A stretch of DNA of 64,000 nucleotides from Pseudevernia furfuracea (Eukaryota > Ascomycota > Lecanoromycetes > Lecanorales > Parmeliaceae), in the NCBI GenBank assembly GCA_022315425.1, contig JAIUPT010000020.1, forward strand, positions 1,116,001-1,180,000, read 5' to 3'. The notes beneath the pieces were generated by a model. It saw nothing but the letters and a program-made list of their open reading frames with translations, did no database searches and was not told the origin of the DNA. Both the position numbers and the translations under genes were made by a program. Below are positions 42,525 to 54,976 of this stretch, in pieces (the stretch's first letter is position 1; each line of letters begins with the position of its first letter).

Positions 42525-45500
42525 TTAGCCTCCAGCAATAACTGCTAATCCGTCGTAAATCTTTCTCTTGACCGCATAAAAAGACCCTTCCAGAGTCCGG
42601 GTCCGTAGCTCTGGTAGATTCAGACCGCCACCTTCGACTTCGACTTTTCCAGTGCCGGACTTGCGCACTGCAACAAGTCCATCAATAAGGAGCGTTCCTT
42701 CGCCTCGGAACTCTGCAGTGTGTCCTGTGGACTGCAGAATCTTTCTGAGGTCTGCCAGTCGCAGGTCGCCCACGTGTAGAGGCTGAGCCACGGAGCGTGT
42801 AGCAGCCACCAGGTTCGCAGGAAGAACATTGAGCGTAGGTGCAAGATCAGGTGCCTTCTCCGATACTGCTGCAACGTCATCGAGCTTCGAATCCTCCGTT
42901 TCGTCCGTGAGCAGCTTTAGCTTCTTCCTGCTACTAGGATCAGCTACTGCTTCATCTAGTTTAGTGGCAGCCAAATGACCCATCAGGGTGACAACGCTTC
43001 GGCCTTTTACGTTCTGCCAGTGGAGACGCCGGACAAGAGCTTCGCTGAGCTTGACAGTCCAGGCATTAGTGTCTACACTTGCGTCGGTGGTCTGGCCATT
43101 AGAAGGTGTAAAAACGAAGTCGACGTTCTTGCCGCTATCGTCCACTACTTCAGTCTTGAGTTTCTGTCTGCTGTCATCCGCAAGGAATATTGTCTCCGAA
43201 GCATTTCCGGAAACGAGTATGAGCTTTTTGGGTTGTATGAGAGGGATGAGGTTGGATAAGCTTCGCTGGTCGTGGAGTCCTGCAAAGTCGACGTATGCAA
43301 TTTTCAGATTTGCTTCGATGGTTTGACTCTTGAATTTGATTTTCGAAGGGCCGGCTGCAAGCTCTTCCGGTTCATCCTCCGACTCGCCAAGCGAGTCTTC
43401 TTCCTCGACTTCACCGCGACCATTGACGATGGAGGTGCCGGTGCCATTAGCCAGCGCTTCATTGCTAGGAAGCATTACTGGTTGCCGTCTTTTGTTCTGT
43501 CCATCGGCCGGTCGTCCACTCTCACCCTGCAAACCCGAGTCCTGCCATTTTCGCTTCTGGCCGAAACCTTCCTGCTTTCGAGGTCCATGGTCTCGCATGT
43601 CTTGGCCGTCAACTTCATCCCGCTCTTCAGCCCGGAGGTAGTCTTCAGGCCTGATCAGATCGCCGAAGTCATCAACGCGCCGCCGCTTGTTGACGAAGGG
43701 AAACAGCTGCTCTCTCCCTTTCTTGCCACGTACGTCGTAGTCGTACACGCCTGGCTGACGCAGCAGTACATTCACACCTACTACTTCCTTGCCTAGCTCC
43801 GTTTTGTTACGGTTGAAGCGTGCAGTCTTGGCGGAGGTGTTGAGAGCTTTCCCTTGCCGCTCTGGATCCGACTCTTCGGAGGAGGAAGAGCTTGTGGATG
43901 ATGTCTCATCAACGGCATCAGCCGAGGCCTCCAGAGCTGTTCCATTGCTCAATCGTGAGAAATTTTGTGATTGCCTCTGCGAGGCAAGATACTGCTGGTA
44001 GATCAACAATTCTTTCCCTTCTAAAGGCACGCTTTGGGCATCTTTGAAGTGGAGATGTCGGCCGCCTGCGTAGACTTGTTCAGTGTTCTGACCATCTTGT
44101 CCTGCCTCCATGGCCACACCGTCTCTCCGCTCATGGTACCATTTCAATAGCGTATTTCTAAGACCGTCCTTGAGCTCACCATCGATGCTCTCGGTGCCAT
44201 AGTCCTCCGTAAGAATGATCAGATTTGCGGGATCTGATGCGATACGCTGTAGTATCTCTTTTGAGAAGCCCCATTCTAGCGAACTATCGCTGGCGAGGAT
44301 GACTCTAGGGGCTTTAGTCGACATCATCTTCTCGATGCGCTTGCGGTGCTCGAGAAGCTTCAAGTATTTGAAATCGAAAGGAGTACTTGATCTGCCTGAT
44401 GACTGGCCTGCAGGGTCCTGGTTCGGCGTTTGCTTGCTTGTGTTTCGCTTATGCTGTCGATTGCTACTGTTGCTGTGCTCGTTTTCAAGCTCCCGGGCAA
44501 CACCCTCGTCCATCCACTCAAGCATACTTCGCGCGTATCTCATTGTCGCGCCGACATTCCTACTTGCCAGGTAGAGCTTTGCCCTTTTCAACGGGCTGTC
44601 GCTCGCTGTGTCCGAGTGTTCTTTGCGCCATGCCTGTTCCAGAATGTAGGCCAACTCCAACACTCTTGCGCTGGTATCCGTGGGAATCAAAATTGTCCCC
44701 CCCTTGGCAACAGTGGTCCGTATCAAGTCCAGGAGCATATCATCTCGCCTTTTGCGGCCACCTGCAATAGCATTCTTCTCTGCTCCTCTCGCACTACATA
44801 TCATAGCTGTGGGCTTGTGAAGCTCTGCAATCACCTCGGCACCCCCGCCACCAGACCCTCCCAGCCATGCAGCACCCGCAAGCACGTTCTCTCGAGCTTG
44901 ATTCCAGTCCACCGCGTAGACGATCGATTCCATACCATGCCGTATGCTCCATATCGTACCACCCAGCGTGTGTCCTGCATTGTAGGCAGTAATAGTCAAG
45001 TCGTTCAGCGGTGGTGAGAAGGGCGATGGTAGAGGTTGATGAGGTTGAGAGTATTTGAGGGGATGGATGAGGGCGAAGTAGGAGGCGATCTCTTCGGACG
45101 TAGGTGGTTGTAGAAGAATTTGGGGGTAACCCTCGGCACCCGATGACGAGAAGTTGAAAGAACTGTCTCTGAGAGAGCTTTGAGGTATTATCGTCGAGGC
45201 AAGAGGCGTAGAAGAGTATATGTCTTGTAGAAGCGTGCGACCAAGTGAGATGACAGGTGACGTAGCGTATATGGGAATCTGTGTAAATGACGGTAGATGC
45301 TTGCAGCAATGAGCGAAGGCTGCTATGTGAGCTGGGGTCGCGTGGGTGAGGAGGATGATGGATAGTGAAGACACATGGCTATACCAGAGGCTGTCAGTCC
45401 ATAGCACGTACACAACGAGGACTTTGAAGGGCAGGCATTGAGCGTGAAGACTTTGATTGTATTTGTTCGTGTATATAGAATACAATCATTGATACTGCGT

Positions 45501-45707
45501 CACTCATACACCAGAGCGAGCGCTGGCTTCGAGAAATCCAATTCCCTTGCAAGTGACCTACCTCTCTAGATCCTTCAGCTTCACAACATCGAAATCTCCA
45601 TCCCACCCAACGTCTATGAGAACCTTGACTCCACCATCCAGTTCCAGCAAAGACTGAGAGGCTGGCGAAGTGGACTGAGCTCCCAAAAGGGGCGTGAATT
45701 GAAACAT
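42525..45707 (-). CDS. CFT2: Cleavage/polyadenylation factor Cft2 (CPSF100)
   Basis: Two exons, 45562-45707 and 42525-45378, with a 183-bp intron; 999 residues. Cft2 is the inactive metallo-beta-lactamase/beta-CASP partner of Ysh1 (CPSF73) in the pre-mRNA 3'-end machinery. The N-terminus MFQFTPLLGA with LLELDGGVKVLIDVGWD is typical. The place where Ysh1 has the zinc-binding HxHxDH motif reads LLTHATPAHIAAFAHCCKH here, so the metal site is lost, as in other Cft2 proteins. Beta-CASP segments are GGTILIPTDTSARVLELAYIL and RVILASDSSLEWGFSKEIL. A Lys/Arg/acidic linker lies in the middle, and the C-terminal domain ends in DLRLADLRKILQSTGHTAEF and GLAVIAGG. Confidence 0.9.
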
Positions 45708-46164
45708 GTTGTACTGTCTTTCATCTCCATCAATCACTGGATTCACCACATATCAGCACAACTTAGCGCAAGCGTAAGGTAAAGAATCGGTACAAGGAGA
45801 AGATGATGACCTGGATGCGCCGGATGAAGGAACGTGATGTTTTTAATCGCATTAAAAGAATGAATGTTCATAAGTGTTACAAAACTCCTTCTTTCAGCCC
45901 TATCTTCTTAGCGCGGAATGAGGCTCTCATGGAGCGAGGCTCCGAGGGAGTGTGGGAGTCAGGCCCAAGATTTCAGATAGTTCACATTGTGCATGTTTAC
46001 AGTCGCTGACTTTTACAAGTTACTCAAGTATTTTAATGCATTCGTTGAAGCTCGAAGCTAATTACAATACATGTTTTCCACAAATATGCCGTGTAAGCTC
46101 TCAGTACGTGCAAAGCAATACTCTATCCCTCGAAGGCCCTGTGGCTACCCATCCGGACAGAGTC
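45708..46164. other. Intergenic, nothing recognised
   Basis: This 457-bp gap holds the CFT2 promoter and the 3' flank of the NADPH oxidase gene. No coding sequence is supported. Confidence 0.4.
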
Positions 46165-48002
46165 TCAGAAATTTCCCTGCCTCCACACGAATTTGAAACC
46201 ATCCTTAGAATGCTTATTGCAGCTGCCACTAATTTGGCGTCCCATCAGAGGAGGCCCGGAGAAAAAGACCCCCACCTTTTCTGGAGAAGAGTGGATGTTG
46301 CGGATGGATTCAAAGACAGTGTCCCAGTTAGGCCGACCAAACATTGTCGGTGTACGCAGCCCTGTGGTAGTGCCTCGCTTTGCATAGGTATCATCCCTAG
46401 CGACGTCTGAGGCCGCCTGAGGCTGAGCCTTGCCAGTAAGACACTAGTCGAGTCAGTCGTCTATGCCCTTAGCAGTGGGGGGGTTAACTTGCCATCTGTA
46501 TCTCTATGTGGCTGTCCATATCCTGCGCTTCGATTGCCCTGAGCAACGACATGAACCATTCAAAGGAGCCAATGTCGCGACAAACCCAGAAGAAGTAGAT
46601 CTTGCGGAGAAAGGTCTTCTGGTGAGGGTAATTCATTCGGTACCAGATGCTCTTGAGGATAGAAGCGAATGGCATAATTCCTGTTCCAGCTCCTATGAGG
46701 ACTACAATCTCGTATTCGAAGATGTCTTCCCAAGCACCACCAAAAGGTCCATCGATGAACACTCGCGGCAGAGGCCTACGAATTATAGGATCCACGTCTA
46801 GGATGGCACCGTTTTGATCAAGGCCAATCACCTTAGACGTAAGAGTATCTTTTGCTTCCTCTCGGTGCTCGAACTCGCATCCGACTGAGGTAGCTATTGA
46901 AGTGGTGAAGTCGCTAGTGCAATGGATGTGCACAGATAAGAAGTCCTCCTCAGCCGCGCTGGTAAGCAGGAAGCGTCGGTGTTGCCAAAGGGAGACTTCG
47001 GGGCAACAGAGATTAATGTACTAGACCAAACGTCAGTACGAGAACTGACAAAGGACATTGATTGCACACCTGCCCAATCCTCATCCGTGTCTTTTCCTTC
47101 TTGACCTGGATCTCAACCACGTCGCAAGGGTGCCGAATGACTTTTGATATGTATGTCTTGTATCTCCCAACGACTTCTTTCTTTACTCGTTCCGCCAGCA
47201 GGTAGCCAAATCCCCCGTACATCCACCACTGCCAAATAGGACCGTATCTGACGCCGCATGTGCTAGCGCGGTCCGGGCCCTTGTCTTGCCTTACCATGCA
47301 GCAGATACCATGCACAGATGAAACGACAAAGAAGATAACGAATAGGTGGTGGGTATAGTAGAACCGTTCGAAATTTGCAAGCCGAAATCTTTTGAGTGAG
47401 GTGACGGCAATGAGACCAAGGGTTATGAGCATCACGTACCCAGACCAGCCCGGTATGGTGCCGAAATTAAGGACAAGAAAGCCCTTGAAGCCCATGTTGT
47501 TCTTCACAGCTAGCAGGGCAAAGCTGATGCAATGACCAATTGTATGGACTGAGGCAAAGAAGACCAAGTACCAACCTACCATCTTGTGAAAGAAGGTGCT
47601 GGTATCATAGTGGATGCTAGCACTAAGAGGGGTCCGTTTCAGAATCGAGGTCAGTGTCTGGCACACCGGAAAGATGAGAATGGCGAGATCGAAGTAGAGG
47701 ACCAAAGCAGCAGCGTTGGCCATGTGCAAGGTAATTCCGAAGGTGGAGCCGGCAAGAGTAAGATGCCCCTTTCGTTTGGAGTTCCAGAAGCCGTAAGAGA
47801 AGATCATGCCGTGGAGGAGTGCGAACATGGCTAGGAGGAGGTACCTATTGCCTGTGGTCACCATCCAGCGACCTATTCCGGCTTTCTCCTCCGGAATGGC
47901 TGTTTGTTCGATAGCCACGTCCTTGGACATCAACATCTTAGACAGTGGAGGCAAAGTGGACGACTCATTCTTCTCGTAGAGGTCAACGCTTGAGTTCGAC
48001 AT
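46165..48002 (-). CDS. NADPH oxidase (Nox) with a GC-AG intron
   Basis: Three exons, 47070-48002, 46493-47020 and 46165-46443; introns 47021-47069 and 46444-46492; 579 residues. Nox enzymes pass electrons from NADPH through FAD and two haems to oxygen, making superoxide; fungal Nox proteins govern differentiation and infection structures. Haem-ligand His pairs sit in FFHKMVGWYLVFFASVHTIGH and FYYTHHLFVIFFVVSSVHG. The FAD motif is HRRFLLTSAAEEDFLSVHIH. NADPH-binding motifs are DGPFGG and VVLIGAGTGIMPFAS. The C-terminus has FGRPNWDTVFESIR, GVFFSGPPL and ends WRQGNF. No EF-hand is seen, so a NoxA/NoxB-like type is likelier than NoxC. The second intron starts GCAAGT after ATG and ends ACTAG; it joins HIEIQM to CLTGKAQ exactly where family members read IHxYLTGK. 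Confidence 0.92.
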
Positions 48003-48723
48003 GCTTGGGTATGGTGTAAGGAGGGCGTTTAAATTTGCAAAGGATGAAACACTCGCTGACCGTAGGCCGCAGAATAAAAGTAACACGATCCTTGGAGGTT
48101 GTGGTCAGAAGTAGTATCAAACGGTGGTGTGCAGGTTTGATGGATCAAAGTGAATCAAGATGTGGGAATAAAGGGGACTAAGTACAAATGAAATATTGAA
48201 GGGAAGGCGCGATTTCTAGGAAGTTGGTGGAGATCCGGCACCCACAGAAGTGCACCGACTCTCTGAGAAAGCACCTGCTTCATTGCACGTATTCCAAGGT
48301 TTGGTAATTCCCTTAGTCATTTGTTGTTGCCATGGTTGGACTTCAGGAAGAATTTGGCCAGCCAAGACTGCAGCGAATCAGCTTTTGGCTGTCTACGACA
48401 ATTTTCGCAGCATAAGTCGAGTGAAATGAAATCATGCAATGATAATCATCGCTACCTTAGATACGCTCCTAACACTCCACCATGTTCCGTGACCTGCATG
48501 CATGCATCACTAAGAAAAACCCAGGGATCCGAGCTCATTGCTGCAAGCTACCGCTGAGGCTGTGTACAAAAGAAAATCGGAACCATTATACTGCTTGTCA
48601 TTGATAATGCTTTCGTGAGATATGCTTTGGACTAGCCTCCTGACGAGTGATCCATATAAAGACGGCATAAGCTAGCCGAGGCCCAGTGTGCTAGACCGCC
48701 ACTTCCCACTCCCATGCCGCTGT
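48003..48723. other. Upstream region of the NADPH oxidase gene
   Basis: This 721-bp stretch lies between the Nox start and the 3' end of the E2 gene. No gene is recognised, and it probably holds the Nox promoter. Confidence 0.4.
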
Positions 48724-49559
48724 CTAGATGGCATACTTTCTAGTCCATTCCCTCGCTGTAGATTCGTACCTCGAACGGTCGGTCTTGTAAACATGGGCGA
48801 TCTCAGGTACCAAAGGATCATCAGGGTTGGGGTCTGTGAGCATGGAGCAGATGGAGAGGAGCACTAAGACACATGTTATTAGCTATAAGCTCGCTTGTAG
48901 AGGAATTTCCCCCACACAAATATCGAAACATTTTGTAGTACCTTTTGAGATGGTCAAGGCTGGGCTCCATTGGTCTCGCAGAATGTCGAGGCATATGCTA
49001 CCGTTGGAGTTGATATTTGGGTGGTAGATGCGCGTAGTGAAGTTGACCTTCGGAGGCTTGAATGGGTAGTCGGTTGGGAAGTGTATGGCGAGGAAGAAGA
49101 CACCTCCTGAATATGGGCTATCACCCTGCAGTTATTGTCAGCTCCGGATCAGCCAGCCTGACCGCCTCGGGAAGGAGCCCAAATATGGTGACTACGAGGC
49201 ACAGCGATAAGGCTTGACGTACGGGTCCCATGATAGTCGCTTGCCAGTGAAACTTTAAAGAAGCGAAGCGTGTTAGCCGATCACCTCTGACTTATGTGGA
49301 GTGTACAACATGTGCGGCAATGCCAACTGCTCAGCTTTCAGATGATGGGGAAAGCACATACCAGATCATCGCCGATAGGACCTGCTGAGCACGAAGAGGG
49401 AGGGTCACTGTAATCTCCTCATTAGTAGGATTTTCTTCTTGAGGCATGCAGACTGCTTCGACTTGAAGCTAAGTACAAGGGTAGCCGTAGAGACAGTTTG
49501 GAGTATTTAACATACCGACCGAGATCTGTAAGCTCCTTGTTGATTCTCTTGAGAGCCAT
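48724..49559 (-). CDS. UBC4: Ubiquitin-conjugating enzyme E2, Ubc4/5 type
   Basis: Five exons, 49516-49559, 49362-49407, 49223-49252, 48942-49125 and 48724-48863; 147 residues, the family's exact size. Ubc4/5 (UBE2D) passes ubiquitin from E1 to many E3 ligases for turnover of abnormal proteins. It starts MALKRINKELTDLGRDPPSSCSAGP. The active-site Cys is residue 85 in SNGSICLDILRDQWSPAL, preceded by the HPN motif in YHPNINSN. The C-terminus is EWTRKYAI. The third exon is only 30 nt (FHWQATIMGP). Introns are 108, 109, 97 and 78 bp. Confidence 0.96.
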
Positions 49560-50237
49560 GTTCCTCGAAGTGTGTGTATGCGGAGGTGTAATAAGCTGAT
49601 GGAGAGTGGAAGTGAGAGAGAATGAGAGATGTTGTTGTATGTAAAGGATGAGTTGTACGGTGGTAGGATCTCGTGGTTGTAAAGTCAGCCCAGCCTTGTG
49701 CGTTAGCGTCAATTTTTACGCCACTAAGGTATGCTTCGGGTGCGGGCGGCGAAAGTGAGGCAAAAATATTTTGGAAGAACAGCCTGTAACTTACATTACA
49801 GTAACAAGAATAATAATAGGCGGGGACTACGCGTACACCCCCACTCTATTAGGCGTACACCCCCCTTTATACTAGGTATACGCAGTCTTGAGAGCTTCAA
49901 AGTGGGTGATCTTGCTATGGGATAGGGGTGTACGCCTAGTCCCCGCCTAATAATACACGTGATAGTTGAAAATGGTAATTAAGTGAACAAATATAACTCC
50001 ACCTGTGACTCTTACTCGCCAGTGTACTCTAAAGTAAGGTGATGCTAAACGGGTGCTTTGCTGGATAAAGATTCAATAGCGGGCTTCACCAATCACATGC
50101 AGTTACCAACCTAACCCCAAGTATTTGAGCATAGGAATGGAATCCAACATCAAAGCACGCTTTCAGTCAGGAAACGAATCAACCTACCCCATAAGCTAGA
50201 TATCTCGAATACTTTGAGCAAGATATAGATAGTCAAC
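49560..50237. other. Intergenic with a MITE-like insertion
   Basis: This is upstream of the E2 gene. It contains the inverted-repeat element at 49817-49949 (listed separately) and otherwise nothing recognisable. Confidence 0.5.
49817..49949. mobile_element. MITE-like 133-bp inverted-repeat element
   Basis: Terminal inverted repeats of 25 bp (49817-49841 and 49925-49949) match at 24 of 25 positions. The ends read TAGGCGGGG and CCCCGCCTA, with A/T-rich flanks. The outermost TA on each side could be a target duplication of the Tc1/mariner kind. Inside, a second direct copy of the AGGCGTACACCCCC part lies at 49851-49864. There is no room for a transposase. I see no second copy in the window, so family status is inferred from structure alone. 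Confidence 0.7.
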
Positions 50238-51113
50238 ATGGCACAAGAAAAGCTGAAAACCCTCCTGGTGCCGTACCTTTAAGAGAGCGTCTACATCACT
50301 TTACCGGGGCGTACGTTTACGACAAAATCAATCCTCCACGTAGTAGTACTCGTCTGATTCTTCTCAGTTATTTCACGCTCACGATGAGCACTGGTGGCAT
50401 GGCTCTTTTACTTGCAGTCACTCCCCCCACATTTCCTGGCTTGACCACGATTGGGACTATCATTTGCATTTTCGATCTGATTCTATCCGTCCTTCTCTCA
50501 ACTCTCCTCCTCGCTCGCTTCACAATGTCCCCCGTTGTCTTCGGTACCGCTGCGGTACCGACGGCTCAAGTACTGAAGGTTGTGGCTGTATTCCTGGCCC
50601 ATCATTCTTTGGCCCCTTTCACTGTTCTTTTTCTGCATTTCGTTACTCGCTACGCTCAATGGAATGGAAAAAATGAGTTTTCCATCTCGTAAGTTGAAAG
50701 GCCTTGAAATTGTCTGTATCAACGCTGAAATGGTGTCCACAGATTTGGTGGTCGTTCGTTTTCCCAAACACCGGGTTCATTATTGCCATGATTGATATCG
50801 GGACCGCCATTAATAGCCAAGCCATTCTGTGGGTCGCGAGCGTGGCAACGGTGTTGCAGATCGCTATGTGGTTGCTTGTATTTGTATCACACGCACGCGC
50901 TGTTGTAAGGAAGCAGATACTTTGGCCGGGAAAGGGTACGTACCTTTCCCCAGATGATCCTTCCTATCTGGTACTGCAATTGGGTTGCAAGACATAATTT
51001 GGGAGCAGACTGACCTTCTCTACTCCCGAAACTTGTTCTTACATCACGATTGTTTGCCCTGAGAAAGCAATGCTGACCCCGAAACGTGCCTAGACAAAGA
51101 TCATGACGCCTGA
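50238..51113 (+). pseudogene. Truncated TDT-family (SLAC1/Mae1-like) transporter
   Basis: The two ends of a C4-dicarboxylate/sulfite-type transporter remain, but most of the middle is gone. The N-terminal part reads RERLHHFTGA (exon ending 50310), then an intron to 50367, then YFTLTMSTGGMALLLA and FPGLTTIGTIICIFDLIL. A further helix, LSLFFFCISLLATLNGMEKMSF, is in another frame at about 50600-50690. The C-terminal exon starts near 50743 (WWSFVFPNTGFIIAMIDIG) and ends WPGK. An intron at 50936-51093 then joins DKDHDA and a stop at 51111-51113. A family member has about ten membrane helices; here four or fewer remain and the frames do not join. The ATG at 50238 is out of frame with RERLHHF. I call it a relic. 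Confidence 0.75.
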
Positions 51114-51391
51114 TTCTGAAGATATCCACATCAGCAGCAACTTTCTCATAAATCGATTATCCTCTATGCTAAAGGCCTTGGCCCTTGTGTCATGGTATGC
51201 GGAATCCTTAATTTATGGATACCAGCAGTGGAGGCGAGTCTATCTTAAGCCAGAGACAACAACCACTCGGTCTGCCTTCCTGGGAGACCAAGTATCGCCG
51301 ATGCAGAAAACGCGCGCGAATGTAACGCTTACATAGATGAAGAAATGGATGGGTATCATAACAGAAAGAGAGTTTCAAGAACGCCATTCAC

Positions 51392-54227
51392 TCAACGCTC
51401 CGTAGCCGCCGGAGCTGTTGTCGACATCCCCATGCTAAGGCGGTTGAAATCAGGAAGAGAGGGGAGCCGCTTATCACTCGGCAGCCGCGATCCATCTTGA
51501 GAAGGCGTCGGAGGCGGCCGCTCACCAGTCGAAGGCACATCATCCGGGACACTGCCGCCAGTTTTCCCATTATGAATGCTATCTTCCCTACTTGCTGCCT
51601 CACCGTCCTCCTCAACAACTGGTAACGTAGTGCCTCCACCACCACCTGCCCTGTCAACCGACGGACTGCGTACGGCACTCAGCGTCCGATCACGTTTTGA
51701 GTCTTCTGTGACGCCTTCCTTCTCTGTTTTGTGCGCTTGCTTTTCGGCCTTTTCGATGACTTTGTCTGTCGAGTGACGCGAGATAGGGAAGCTTGACTGG
51801 CGATGGGTATCGATTGAGCCATCGAGAAAGTCACCGCTTTGGGCCTGTCGCTCTTGTTCTTCCTTGGTCATGGTGATGCCGCTTATGAACTTGACAAAAC
51901 GGTCACCGTAGCCTTCAGGTGGAATTGGAGAGATTTGAGAGCTGTCGCTGGACATGCCTTTCCAGAAATGCTCAGCACGCTTAACGAAGCCGTACTGAGA
52001 CAGTGTGAGCCGATACTGCGCATACAAATAGTAATTGTAGGACGCTTACATGTGTCAAGCAATCGATGATACCAAGATAATAAATCTCTTCCCCTGGTTG
52101 ACCACTCTCATGTGTCGCTCTGAATCCGCCATCATCGCTGTAGAAAATGAAATTCTTCCTTTCCTCCAGCATTTCATCCGGCATCTTACTCGTGCTTTTG
52201 TCCATAGGTACAGGCTTCTCCTTTTTGATAATCTGCCGTAGTTGCCTCGCTTGTCTTGCGTTCTCAAGCTTCGACGGAGTCCTGGTAAGCATGTTTACCT
52301 GTGGCTCCGGCGTACCATCACCGCCCGGCTGAAACACTTGAAGCGTCTTATCTCGGAGGTTTTCCTCGTTACCTTTCCCCAAGTCATGTATGCCAACCAA
52401 AAGAGAATAGTCCATGATCTTCAGTTTTCGCAAAAGAGCAACATCGCGCTTCATCTGCTCAATGAAAAGGCTTTTCTTCTCGGGCCCAAACTCGAAATGG
52501 TTGTTTCTTCGCAGCCAGTTCAGGTCTTTTAAAGTGGCTCTGGGATTGCGCTCCAGATCTTCTTCTTTGTAATTTCGCCCAATCGTCGATCCTTTGAGAT
52601 CAAAAGTCTGATGTATGTCTCGATGTGGAGGAAACAGATTGTTCATTACAACAAAATGTATTTTTCTGCCATAGGGTATCTTGACTCGGTGAAGGCCGTA
52701 AAACTGAGAAATCAACGTGTTGGGATTACGCTCGACATGGGCGTAATAGTCTCGAAGTATTTTCCTCAGTAGCTTGTGCTCAGCATGGTGTATGGTTTTG
52801 ATGATATACTTGTAGTCCCGAGAGAAGTAGAAGAAGCTTCCACTTTTACCGGGAGAGCCCAGCTCCGACAGGATGTACTTGCTTGTGAGTGACATCAAGT
52901 AGTCTGCTGGATCAAGCTGGAACTTCGCTCGAAGATGGCGAAATATCCAAGGCGCGTAATCCTTGAACTTGAAGTCGTATTTGGCTGACGGAGTCAACTC
53001 GTTACCGGTGCTAACATTTGTGAGTTCAAGCTTCTCCAATGCTCAGGGCTCGTCTTACATGTCAAAAGAGAACTTGTGTTTGGCGTCGAAATCTGCGTCT
53101 GCAAGCTCTCGATCTATCTTCGCGTTTGTCCTCGAAACGGTAAATCGAATACCGGTCAACATGTTGTAAGCGGTGACCCAGTTGACGTGGTTCATGTCGA
53201 CCTTTGTTCCTACGACCACCCTATCATCTTCCTCTTCCTCCTTCCTCTGTCTTCGGCTGGCTCTTTTTTGACGGATCGTCTCAGTCCATCGTGCTACGTC
53301 GCCGTCGGGAGGTATCTCTTCTAGGTACATATCAGAATGTACTGATCGCGTCGGCGCTCGCACCAAGGTATTCGATGCTCGAGGGGTCCGAGGTGTTGGG
53401 GAGAAGCGTCCGCTCTCGCTACCGCCATCGCTTGCAGTATTCGGTAGTGAGAAGTCCCTCGATGTTCGGCTAGTCGATACCCTTGGGACCTCCAAAGTGG
53501 TGTGACGGTGATGTAGACGAGGTGCTGAAGGATGCAAAGATGTTGTTGGAGATCCAGCAAGAGGTTGATGTGTATTTGATGGAATCAAAGTGGACGAGAG
53601 TCTGGTTTTAGAATTTTGAGAGAGATCTTGAGGCGCCCAATTCGGCTGTAGGGTACTGGGAGAGGTCTCAATTTCGTTTGAAAGCGTAGAATGGAGATTG
53701 GTGCTTTGCGGCGCCGATAATGAATGACCTCTTGCATGCCCTTTGTGGTAGTGTCCTTTCCCCAGTTGACCACTTTCCGGAGACTTCGGCCTTGGAACGT
53801 GGGCAGCATTGCCGTTAACATGTTCCTGCGAGTGCGTGTGATCCACGGTATTCAGTTTCGATGGCGGATTGTTTATTGGCAGGTCTTGTGTTTCCGCTTC
53901 TCCCGTAGCCCCGTATCCATTAACCGTTGAATTCTTGCTTCCATTTCTCGAGTGTGTCTTTCCCCGACTATCCGTACTATCACTGGACCTTCCATTAGAT
54001 AAGGAATGCAAGCTCGAATTTAAGCCATTCGATTCACCGAGGAAGACGCCTTCGACACGTTTGACTCCTCCTGAGCTCTCTATTGGGAGCCCATTCATCA
54101 ACCCCTTGGCGATCGTTGGGTGGGAAGAGGTCTCTGTGGAAGCGCGATGAGGCGGATCATATACCGAGGTGTCGCTTGAATCCAAGTGAACAGGCTCGCT
54201 CATGTACTTGGAGAGGACCGAAGGCAT
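51392..54227 (-). CDS. MSS4: Phosphatidylinositol-4-phosphate 5-kinase Mss4/Its3
   Basis: Three exons, 53059-54227, 52050-53010 and 51392-51994, with introns of 48 and 55 bp; 910 residues. It makes PI(4,5)P2 at the plasma membrane. The first 300 residues are Ser/Thr/Pro-rich and disordered. A conserved segment WVTAYNMLTGIRFTVSRTNAK leads into the kinase domain. Key parts are YKYIIKTIHHAEHKLLRKIL (ATP-binding Lys), DLKGSTIGR, MDYSLLVGIHD and YYLGIIDCLTHYGFVKRAEHFWKG. The Glu in the KRAEHFWK activation loop is the residue that marks PI4P 5-kinases rather than PI5P 4-kinases. The C-terminal tail is disordered. The first ATG used gives MPSVLSKYMSEP; a second in-frame ATG lies eight codons on. Confidence 0.93.
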
Positions 54228-54976
54228 CGTGTTTCCCAGGCCCAAGCAGAATTATTCTCTCCCAGCATGCCCAATCCCTTGGGAGTGGAGGCCTTATCGA
54301 AAGTCCTGGGGACTATATTGGTAGTGACCTTAGAGCTCGCATCTCTTCCATTTGGTTCTTCTATGATATATTTCTCATTTCTCCCTATTCCTGTCTTCTG
54401 ATTTGTAGTTCTGGAGATTAGGAATCGTACAAACGGGCGCGAGATGGCGGAGCAGGTACTCTGGCTTGGTGGCAACTGGGACTGCCCACGCCGAATGCAA
54501 TAAGGGCCAGACTCTTATTTACGAAGAAATCAGGATGCGTGACGTAGCGACAGACGTTTAATGACTTGGATCACTGTCTCGGAATTTCTTTGGCTATCTA
54601 CTCTCTCTGTTTACTCTATACCTTAGGTATCATCGGGAGCCGTTCTTCCGAGGCACCTCTTGGCAAGAAGACAGCATAAGGTGGTGATAGGGGGGGATTT
54701 CGGGGGTACATTTTCCATGTCTTGGCAAAAAGATACAAGAAATGGACCCCCACTCACTCGCAAGTCGCGCGGGCGTACTCTAGTCACTTTTTTCATTCTT
54801 CAAGTGATTCTATTAATCGACCGTAATCATTGATATTACATGTTATTATACATAAATTGTAGCCCGAGTGAGGGCGATGACAGCTCCCCTAGTCTATATG
54901 GCTAGAGGGACGCCCCCGCCGAGTAGGAAATACATATACACACACCCCCAACCACACCACGGACACTGCCCCAAAC
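54228..54976. other. Divergent promoter region
   Basis: This 749-bp gap separates the MSS4 start (-) from the unknown acidic protein (+). It is A/T-rich near 54780-54860, with no gene recognised. Confidence 0.4.
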
